Positions 62,001 through 64,000 of a stretch of DNA of 64,000 nucleotides are shown piece by piece. The stretch covers positions 1 through 64,000 of the forward strand of contig JAACDM010000442.1 of NCBI GenBank assembly GCA_009936795.1. Reading direction: 5' to 3'. The notes under the pieces were generated by a model that ran no database searches, was not told the origin of the DNA, and saw only the letters and a program-made list of their open reading frames with translations. The number at the start of each line of letters is the position of its first letter. Positions within the stretch are counted from its first letter, which is position 1. The position numbers were made by a program, and so were the translations under genes. The stretch is from Verrucomicrobiaceae bacterium (GTDB lineage: Bacteria > Verrucomicrobiota > Verrucomicrobiia > Verrucomicrobiales > DEV007).

Positions 62001-62155
62001 TCTTCTTGAATCACGTCCGCCGCTTCGAATCCAACCGGATCGGTTTCGTTCTGTAAAGAATCGGCACCGACTCCTAGACCATCCGCCGACAACAGGAGTC
62101 GAGGCTCAAGGGCCTCCACTTGATACTGCTGGCGTTGTCCAGAATTGCTCATCAA
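44093..62155 (-). CDS. Giant LEPR-XLL protein with Calx-beta, SdrD-type and RTX repeats
   Basis: A 6020-residue acidic surface protein. It begins with the LEPR-XLL domain (LEPRLLLSAD, residues 16-25), which replaces a normal signal peptide in giant PVC proteins. Residues about 330-3150 are beta-rich, with long similar modules (GNFAFEQ, GDFGFEQR) and short flagellin-hook-IN-like pieces (TLTVTINSGQTTASSVI). Around 1680-1760 a Ca-binding-type acidic stretch occurs (DMDGDGVLDIP, DLDGDGNLDVNED). Then RTX units (GGxGNDxI, about 3200-3460), an SdrD-B-like domain near 3500, five Calx-beta domains (about 3640-4250), a second SdrD-B-like unit, a sixth Calx-beta and long RTX-type runs to the C-terminus. 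It must need calcium and a secretion system not in the window. Structural or adhesive role is inferred. Confidence 0.92.
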   Translation of the reverse strand: MMSNSGQRQQYQVEALEPRLLLSADGLGVGADSLQNETDPVGFEAADVIQEEWAGGETESAQAELESTSRDDLFADAEVVEVWPDLGDAEESSDSDDLAATVLEDADDADPVSETTAAGVETVSTSVGEPIDLAAAPDLLKTFDSQIEGDPMAEALVMTLNAANGPPSAGTHIHLGDDNVQLTDNELVLGPQDRLSGTGSLSLSVIVTGGSVAPGNSPGILAVPSLTLGAGATTEIEIESNAGAGVGHDQIVVTGDVELGGTLDVTLLSGFEPAANDLYTILTWTGTMTGEFDNYLGTVVPGTELAFVPEVDAIGQEIRLRVVETESVVPEVDRALRDVSDLGDDLMNIPDALLDIPLIGSSFDDLIEAKDVVQDRIQNVISAALALTPDQSEITEDLENLHGTIFGNFTVEVDSVLGRYSSPGDPPGTEYGWDVKISLVENQVTPLIADAASDFMSWAFGAGSTVTLKNSLELDFGFGREATEAYLDIRSLTAKTEVTATAFDLLNFVPSWVGGSGVDLAGSATVTLDVSVTATPDPSVISGGRIFSTAVQSLPNFATDFLITKAGSVEAEFVLDATLDDPLGLWAGQDFEYGGVHTYIVSDDDIFDMVGPDEYIKVDATGPGDGLIILGNTLKGVFELRADGASGDMEIAAVITELKMSVNFGGSIYDVLEATGTGHFYVEADGDTAGVATLTLPPGYAPPVPSVDELSGTYELRFNTATDEITVDTGGGMSETLLAGPYYRVEGNGTLELAIPDITVTGDFLFERQDPDAIPDNGDEVITVGVNDLAFSFQDLVGNQLVTVAEASGVLVFTHEDSTDGVVGEINDAKVSLGIPGLGGNDANSDTYLDGTFSVEINDFTTAYNETHTVFGTPVTVEVPEGPYVRVEGTGGTLNLDPGGLTGAPMDITGNFAFEQQTDSVSGDEVVTVGFNNVTLPFLDDGDNTVLTLTGLSGIFVGTKDGLAGEINASAFAFSIGGFSLATTGTSTLGLQVKTYADPVMASVVVGGVTQSIDLGADEFVKFIATDMSLTIGGFNVLTGDFGFEQRVSDGGTKMVTIVADDVAFNLGSALGNVFTLNNGHALFVINDGEVAGAGAIDLTVDSGISWFEINSGMAMTLDFGFNTDVADAVMEVFDWEGTPVTIDVKAGEHLEVSGGLNLALNFGTMVSPNLIELGGNFTFSQVKTGGGTVAFTGVKFEDLNFTLTAGALPIVGFHNGTGEFAFTADGVAGFANMEFDVGLIGMTGSMMMELNTTNAAYSTSLGGFNINVTLTEALHVCVNGNIQVGPLSLPADFVVEVDFVANTVTFSGKGGSTVMVSIDSSGNITHNLTLPSFDQTSEHALFSMLKQVILFLDLFKETSVFKTEIPFTNGVTVGDAFDFAQLFIDNVFAKMASVEVSTSLDIDGGGGVTLTGPINFDLTLGTGSPIGVSLLGGTFADIDALVAHFDAALPAGVTARKNKDGNFSISLEDAEIAKGTTLKLDFDDKLPHALTDLGFNTGMTGIETSRYNLADFVTNLATALDLTPPTFDPETNLYLYEDVTLDLVGWSDSWDFDFGALGEVAAAELKATIDAMADLILSFTLGYDLTPGDVPRLLGSPAIPVPSDGQLTEDAHFTLKINETETHIFTLLKNPSGALPHTSDNTSVEDLADDLNLLFANAGLQDRIIAQKAGSTIAISALHEDMDGDGVLDIPIIDTNNDMIPDLVVDSEDTDGNGRLAVEAPGEDDDYDGVFGENEDLDGDGNLDVNEDALGNGDGNLDLQLGIITRLEVITEQDDVFANELGFNAEGFDSGGTLFYSSVSQAPIKGLFLEDVNLFGTLSFGTQTTGPDAGIDGSVRLGFLELSTVAADSFFNTTSDITVNVPLLATDSGDGRFFITELTNAISNVDSIIGDITFTGAFEAQLKAASSLVTLGTEPFINVLIPDINDLNYNSDPYDGSNTGTFVTLSGLDGAGQFGKMGFFDVINGLRVVTDLLTEMESFSFLNEKIPFVNMSFSDLLDWASKVGDLVEAVAENETDDIESMLEMFEEKVEELFNLDPSVFNASVDDTADPMITMVGPNLEATFNPYGTNNGLKFTTANTGLTDATIRILGSHDVSGDQSLVEWNAVTETLTVHVDPGKTTANAIITAFGAVTTPWSATLTEGGGEGFVTKTAIKFSLNYMVGYGDQIDLQFDVNDLLNQIQGDNSAALTFLQSATEFVTVSGDGMLDVAATATATLEFGLDITNPCAVTAFLYDTTGVVLEAEVLGSNLEFEASLGSVVGIFVRDGEVTFDADGDPDTEGKANVGFGLKDNNGDGRHYFHETIFSHESIGFTAEAGLTADLPIYAPLEGTPLDSDADDNGDGYPDNHLVVDIPDIIRVFVSDKAEADFTVDLAFRGDNNDFKVTGPNADFEVKFKQDPVVGTGASASLAGDTLTVTINSGQTTASSVISAIGGIGGYSAANLSGNDGTGKVAKITIITPDFGAMFDNLDLCAILDSSAGLLLDGLDSLLGTIQDGLESAANNIDLPLIGNTLGNQVDFIQRFRDGMLADVREALDANGGSATATIEAALKDVFWNSLGPGGLNVLVNEDGSALDPDQGSEQLDVSLDCDEGLIVDLHISWGLDLINADLDLDIGVPGFGLEVDGKVELMLGFDFDLGFGLNKEDGFYFDTSSSEEIVVGFQAAIPGLDVTGELFFLGLTVMDDPDAPSMFSGGLHVDIMDPNDDGKLTFAELTGSGVSFGDIVDADIEAVADINLKLSGGFGTSAVFPRVVVDFNLDWSWSLSDGATTPELGFNNLGIDLGTWISDFLGPILNKIDETVDPVRPIIEAVTAPIPILSDLAGRDINLLDVMESFGYLDPGVRKFIDVALFVIELADNIPTGANVVIPLGDFILEQSASGEFDTAAAVKELVPDDFLENAAADPEFDASAQASAGFAGDVGSIDNFSIPIWDNPLELMGLFTGKPVALIEWDMPTFRAEAQFAINIPILGPLAAQFGGNIGVEINWGFGYDTFGIQKFIESNKVIDIFDGFYIKDFDSNGNDRDELRLYGEVFAGVVIDLFVAEVGVRGGLGLEVGFDLNDPNQDGRVRISEIISQAQIDPRCIFNIHGEIYVFLEAFLTVDLFFFKIEETWEFGRFTLFEFEITCPEPILAEQSGGTLTLNIGSRAADRLEIDTTDDAEHFTVTHLEGDGAGEKVEVAFAGYTAEFENVTLIMVEDAGNGNDIIDLLGVLAEVDIDGGVGNDTITLKDRGEDTDVIGSGVVNGGSGNDTITVTGEGPSLVLNGDAGNDTITAGKASVTINGGDGSDVITGTANDDELNGDAGSDTITAYAGNDIIKGGSGNDKIDADTGDDDVEGGEGADTIDGGLGNDFLDGGGEDDTLNGSAGNDILVGGPGEDSLRGHGGVDLLIGDTFDAFNKATLLTQITNIANGAPPASIDVNDIGLNDDADTAGDDELIGGGNYDILFGGKGDDFLFGGNFMISGETEVIEEDDNDFMDGGTGDDELFGDDAHGKTGDRDTGIEIRSSVWLDDNANGIRDEGEGGLAGVEIQLVQPSAALLLTDAIVDTTVTDSRGNFKSTGLDPDSFFMVFESAYDSGTGAGLVLTLVNEGDNESIDSDANTDVNVDFNAAGDPNIGITDVFALNANESRGDVTAGFIGNSTISVADAQVIEGNNTDSELEFVVTLSRAVTFDFTIDYATAPGSAANNVDFTETSGTLTFEPGQQSRTIKVPVLGDFSYEGAHEGLTLQLSNLLEPANAGLPTLLDDTLAIGTIIEDDPIPALSINDSNMGNSEATDVTFTISLSNPSQSTITVRHQVVDSSVYDAEKEANYATLGADFQAVLALDELVTFLPGETEKTVMISTNDDVVDEHDEHFFVQLFDADKAVIDDGHGVGVISDDDDPVRVELLPVVPSGRDPHATDIVEGDSPQFEVRLLDPTGSFLFASEKEITVTYATQNGTAVNYADTGALFFLLLASPDYHSASASIDDDSSTLTFAPGDLTKTFEIVTVDDLAPEGAEQFFVNIIGADNADIEHNHGIVNIAANDALIVGNALSSVRFAEPFYSVEEGETAEITLVRSPGTSGDAVVIFTTQGITATGGVDYVEQELVVSFASGEYVKTIDIPTIEDTDWEGNETVHMSLRSPTGRPASASPFEATLTIVDDEPLPVVTLTPLLGTNTEGLAFGLIFNVTVTGDFQNNVEVDFQIDDLTTEAADYSGSTSGTLVFAAPGTQAVSLTITDDGLLEAPESLRVWIKNPVNAVIDESAETAIGTILDDETSSISGRVFHDKNGNGFFEDFSSDPNATYSEYGMDGVDVRVRDAQGTDVTVPTDADGVFTTSVHYGQVTIEVLEDSLTGSPVKGGLIFNFFSGFETTTDNDSQSIDFQGGTGLFLVEDIGYEPTPLETIAPAENSTVGRGGTDDTIFGGPGDDYIEGGAGDDHIVGGHWQTATNHYSPINLDGFYDAELTIFDADASADSWVLPLNGYIFGVDTSAMGNDATIKGTITESGSGGAEDIVVHLFDDKGNEVGVTLTDNSGNYDFQTFPGNYRVNVEIPEGWSEVTVELDPDTGTSYAIYSPASGGTETVDVELMLGAPAPASEGVTFNKPVYTVNQSEDDSLAIVTLTRGNAEGQSAVVYTLAADTAIAGTHYESVSGVVHFEVGELTETFVVPILGGGFIPECDSVSIDLTIRAATGRPLDESVLVIQHLGAGLTDNDLIDGGDDWDLILGDSGNIATHLQPARFLPATAPAGMSTGEGLDPFSELEFSGGPGADVIAGGPSFDFIFAQGGDDFLNGESGIDFLFAGMGDDYLIAELGNDELDGGHGFDYLLAEADADFTLVQNDIDPFFSGNDSLTLDFRDQPLSQSRFTLIDLEHTRLVGGAGANTFTLTDWSGYAEIEGDTSIDKLVVENDTDMTLVGSGLSSSPGLIASAVSGVIQTLDLSLGKGSGTVGLSDVTSLASSFTLTTDTVSVFNLVATYNPSLLSGFTFEQSSALTLGNGSIYSIDSVEEAHLIGGASGNKIDVSDYDGDVTIEGRGGDDELLGGPGDDTFIFLPTDTGNVTVVGYDAATIAADDPGFDTLDFSAMTQNLIADLSSLNTPTPLYTGAPISLIFEREDIDAVIGGDGDDDITGNARDNTLSGGPGDDSLAGGSGNEIYAFDADEAWGKETIFEDPTDLVGHDVLDFSATTGFPVIVDLNIFGTSPAADQVIGNLTLVIEAGGFEEVIGGDMDDEITGNGLDNTLRGGPGNDLLEGFGGDDFLDGGEGNDRLDGGPGFDSFSESENVDFTLTDTNVTKGTDYDVLQDVEFASLTGGALPNTFDLTGWTGSALIDGGGHGSDLFIQAANADFVFDDANPGDLSVPGVDVSVTHVGAASSDTISVVNVENFEITGGVSANTIDGSALSPLTPMMVARGNFTFDGAGGDDMITGTIWSDVLNGGADDDTITPLAGDDQVDGGTGTDMLIEQTASLGGIEFILDDAFLNSSADVFSETDSLSGVEDASLLGGPGDDTFTVSEWTGVNVSLDGAGGTNEIYFSQDADMVLTDSAIAVGGVTTGISLANMNEVHLEGGASDNSFDASGFTAQRVIFHGDDGDDWFFGTTSNDVYYGDAGDDHYAFNADLVIGVEIIFDAGGSDTLDFSMTGTQGVTVDLGNAGPQPVAPGATLWLVGIQIENVIGGGGADQITGNAADNVFSGLGGADVFAGGGGVDRVLEITDADFTATDAALTIDAEIDSLLGIEELQLTGGASGNVIDASGFTGTTVLSGEGGGDTLRGGTGTDYLIGGADNDTLEGNTGDDFYVFDVDFVLGDDTISEIGGSDTLDFSSTSSESISVDLEELALQIVHPTNLGLDLDTAASIENVIGGNQDDTIRGNALVNRITGGPGNDELYGRGASDILVETRDADFILTTTSLNIGTELDLLDSMNRAILTGGVSNNTIDATAASGSVQLFGLVGNDLLFGGSGADILEGGAGNDDLFGGAGSDAYLFDTLQSLGSDEVFEYGGGGIDDLLIDGLFVDLTDALTQVISANLTLTLPNLNVENAL
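44100..47160 (-). repeat. C-terminal RTX-type modules
   Basis: About ten long modules alternate a region with a VTGGASGNVIDASGF or GGVSNNTIDAT-type piece and one or two RTX units (GGPGDDTFIF, GGAGNDDLFGG). Nothing after them looks like a cell-wall anchor, so the C-terminus probably ends in RTX for secretion. Boundaries are approximate. Confidence 0.8.
49395..51240 (-). repeat. Five Calx-beta domains
   Basis: Each unit starts with a strand like VADAQVIEGN, INDSNMGNSEA, VEEGETAEITLVR and has the later EF(E/P)GQ or FAPGDLTKTF-type strand and an IIEDD-type end. A sixth copy lies at about 48190-48440. They are Ca-binding beta-sandwiches in extracellular proteins. Boundaries are approximate. Confidence 0.8.
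51780..52560 (-). repeat. RTX-type calcium-binding repeats (first block)
   Basis: Within the giant gene, consecutive nonapeptide-like units such as GGSGNDTIT, GDAGNDTIT, GGSGNDKID and GGLGNDFLD are encoded here. Such repeats form Ca-bound beta-rolls in secreted proteins. Boundaries are approximate. Confidence 0.85.
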
Positions 62156-62350
62156 TGCTTTCAGGGACCGAGGTCCGCATAAACCTATACACCAATCATC
62201 TCCAGTTCTTACAGCAAAATTTTATTGAAATCACACGATCCTATGAAGCTATCGGAAATAGACAATTCCTTCAATCAGCATTGTCCTGTTGGTGAGAAGT
62301 TTCTCAGGCCCGTCTTGTCGGATACGACCAACCTGAGCTAGCCTACAACC

Positions 62351-62776
62351 ATGCCAGCCAGAGCCATTCTCACACTCGCCGTGCTCGCTCTAATCGGCTG
62401 CGCAAACACCCCATCGCAGCCCTCGGGAGACGGCCCATTCGCGGCTGTTCACGGACATTGGGTTTATAGCCATTTGGGTCAGCCAACCATCGACATTCTC
62501 GACGGCCAAACCACAATCGAGAACACCCTCAAACGGTGCGAGATTAGCATCTCTGAATCTGGAAAAACGTCGCTCCGAACTCAGGATGGTGGACGCATGA
62601 AGTTCACCCTGCAAGTGGCCGAAGATACCGATAAAATTCTCCGCCTTGAGGCCACGGAAGGTGAGGAGTCAAACTGGATCTACGACAAGGAAACCGATCG
62701 ACTTATCATGCCAATGTACCTCATGATCGAAGACGCTGAAGGGACCATTCCCGCCTACTTCGCCCGATTGCCATGA
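62351..62776 (+). CDS. Small lipoprotein, paralogue A
   Basis: A 141-residue lipoprotein with a lipobox LALIGC (Cys17). The mature part begins with a Ser/Pro-rich linker and contains a WVYSHLGQP-type motif, a beta-rich core (MKFTLQVAED) and an NWIYDKETDRLIMPMYL end. I do not recognise a family, but it is clearly paralogous to the next lipoprotein (62968). Its stop codon overlaps an ATG (ATGA at 62773-62776) that opens a 43-codon remnant. Confidence 0.75.
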   Translation: MPARAILTLAVLALIGCANTPSQPSGDGPFAAVHGHWVYSHLGQPTIDILDGQTTIENTLKRCEISISESGKTSLRTQDGGRMKFTLQVAEDTDKILRLEATEGEESNWIYDKETDRLIMPMYLMIEDAEGTIPAYFARLP

Positions 62777-62901
62777 ATCGACCGATTCATGGGGGCACCT
62801 TCAAGCAGACCCACTTCGAGGCAATCGCCCCCCACAAGGCTCAGCACTGCTATGTCGAGAAATATTGGCAGCGCGACTTCGACATCCTCGTCTATAGGTA
62901 G
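62773..62901 (+). pseudogene. 43-codon remnant of a beta-sandwich secreted-protein gene
   Basis: A short open frame whose end (PHKAQHCYVEKYWQRDFDILVY) matches the region around 63830-63895 of the next beta-sandwich gene (SHKLQLLFV, stop, KCCQRGFDILVN). It has no signal peptide and is far too short to be the domain. Best read as a remnant left by deletion after duplication. Confidence 0.55.
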
Positions 62902-62967
62902 TCTTGTCCTCGCACACTTCAGCCGCTACTTGCCGAGAAGCGATTCCCCGGCTTAATTTCATCTCTT

Positions 62968-63393
62968 ATGCAAGCTAGGGCTGTCCTCCCTCTCTTGGCG
63001 CTAGGCATCATCGGCTGCGCCTCGATCGTATCTGAGCCTCTCCGGAAAAGTGGCCTCGCTGCTATTCAGGGACGCTGGATTTATAGCCACCTTGGCGGGC
63101 CCAGCGTGTGGAAGGATTCTGTCTCTGATGGAGAGGAGTTGATCGAAGGCAGGCTAATAGAATGCCGGATTGTGATTGGCGGCCAAACCGCGCTAGTCAC
63201 CCCAAATGGCGAAGGCATGAATTTCACCCTGCAGGTGGAAGAAGAGACCCCACTCATGATGCTACTCGAAGCCACCGATGGCAAAGAAACTGGTTGGACC
63301 TACGACAAGGAAACAGACCTACTCATGATGACCATGTCCCTCACCGTCGATGGTGAGAAAGGTAAGATCCCAGCTTATTTCAAACGAGGGTAA
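62968..63393 (+). CDS. Small lipoprotein, paralogue B
   Basis: A 141-residue lipoprotein with the lipobox LGIIGC (Cys17). It shares with paralogue A the RWIYSHLGGP element, MNFTLQVEEE, the TGWTYDKETDLLMM end and KIPAYF near the C-terminus, so the two arose by duplication. Function is unknown. It is followed by a gene that is interrupted by a stop. Confidence 0.75.
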   Translation: MQARAVLPLLALGIIGCASIVSEPLRKSGLAAIQGRWIYSHLGGPSVWKDSVSDGEELIEGRLIECRIVIGGQTALVTPNGEGMNFTLQVEEETPLMMLLEATDGKETGWTYDKETDLLMMTMSLTVDGEKGKIPAYFKRG

Positions 63394-63427
63394 GGACATG
63401 ACCAGGCTTACCATTCCTTAAAAGAAA

Positions 63428-64000
63428 ATGAATGCGCTACGTTTCAGAGTGCTTGTTGGCCTGCTCGTCAGCATCGCCGCGCTATCTCAAGCAGAAGATT
63501 TCCCACCCGCGGAAGTCCGCCTATTCACTGGAGACAGCCCCACTGAGGGACTCGATCTCGCCCACGAACCCGGAGGACTTTTCACGCACGCAATCAATTT
63601 CGGGGGCACTGATACTCTCACGATCGGAGGCCTAGCATTCCAACCCGACAGCGCCCTACCCGATCTCAACCTCCAGTCGAACCCAAGCATCCCCGCATGG
63701 GAAACGATCAACAACTTTGGCTCCACGACTGCAGATGCTAGTCTCGCCACGCTCCTTCACAGCATGCGCTGGGCGTCCCACCCTGAGGATCTCGCCTTCC
63801 AGCTTACCGGCCTCGAAACCGCCAGCTCACACAAGCTTCAGCTCCTCTTTGTCTAGAAATGCTGCCAACGCGGCTTCGACATTCTAGTCAATGACAACGA
63901 AATTCTCCGAGGCTTCAGTCCACAGCAACTCGGAGGCGACGCCAGCGATAGCGGCGTGGTTGTCAGCATCGTACTACCGCCAGGGCTGACCGAGATTCAG
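63428..64000 (+). pseudogene. Secreted beta-sandwich protein gene interrupted by an in-frame TAG (3' partial)
   Basis: A signal peptide (VGLLVSIAALSQAE) starts a beta-rich protein (HAINFGGTDTLTIGGL). A TAG at 63854-63856 cuts it after 142 residues, but the same frame continues without a stop to the window edge (KCCQRGFDILVNDNEILRG). The paralogous remnant upstream has GAG exactly at this position, so the TAG probably arose from GAG by one base change. A sequencing error or stop readthrough are alternatives. The domain resembles beta-sandwich carbohydrate-associated domains; no function is assigned. Confidence 0.6.

Noticed and set aside
44093-62155. Frameshifted or assembled artefact giant ORF
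   Set aside because: The frame is intact over 18 kb with consistent domains, and repeats vary in sequence rather than being identical, so collapse or error is unlikely.

Overview
The window looks like a chromosomal segment from the PVC superphylum, most likely Verrucomicrobiota, with Planctomycetota as the alternative. The reasons are gene content only: a PSD1/planctomycete-cytochrome plus DUF1501 pair, PQQ-like propeller lipoproteins, a Bacteroides/Wolinella-type three-subunit succinate dehydrogenase, an IgGFc-binding-domain surface protein and an 18-kb gene that begins with a LEPR-XLL domain. I saw no rRNA, tRNA, CRISPR array, insertion sequence or phage module.

Layout. 1-8.5 kb: a partial haem-c protein gene, then minus-strand genes for a membrane protein, a 4HBT thioesterase and a GT4 glycosyltransferase. 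Next comes a compact minus-strand operon: PQQ-like lipoprotein, HemW/HemN-like radical SAM enzyme, chorismate-lyase-like protein, halogenase-like FAD enzyme. It may make or modify an aromatic product. 9.3-18.1 kb, plus strand: a PLP-dependent threonine/serine dehydratase, OpcA, and an operon of CehA/McbA-type metallohydrolase, PSD1 cytochrome protein and DUF1501 protein. 18.1-24.6 kb, minus strand: an FAD dehydrogenase, then two surface proteins, one of them a pilin-like N-terminus fused to repeats and a choice-of-anchor K domain; a clear intrinsic terminator ends this pair. 24.8-28.8 kb: a small conserved protein, a squalene-cyclase-fold secreted protein, a Gfo/Idh/MocA oxidoreductase and a response regulator.

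28.7-38.9 kb is housekeeping on the minus strand: fumC, an M42 peptidase, a GT-C membrane protein and lgt form one tight operon, and sdhC-sdhA-sdhB-DUF423 form another, so two TCA-cycle steps lie close together. nagA diverges from sdhC. 40.0-62.2 kb is a surface-protein locus: a 6020-residue LEPR-XLL/Calx-beta/RTX giant followed by a 1346-residue lamin-tail/LamG/IgGFc protein. 62.3-64.0 kb holds two paralogous small lipoproteins, each followed by a piece of the same beta-sandwich gene. One piece is a 43-codon remnant; the other is interrupted by an in-frame TAG.

The most interesting items are the radical SAM / chorismate-lyase-like / halogenase-like operon, the pilin-repeat fusion, the giant LEPR-XLL protein and the decaying duplication at the right end. 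All functions are from reading motifs and recalled family features; no database search was run.
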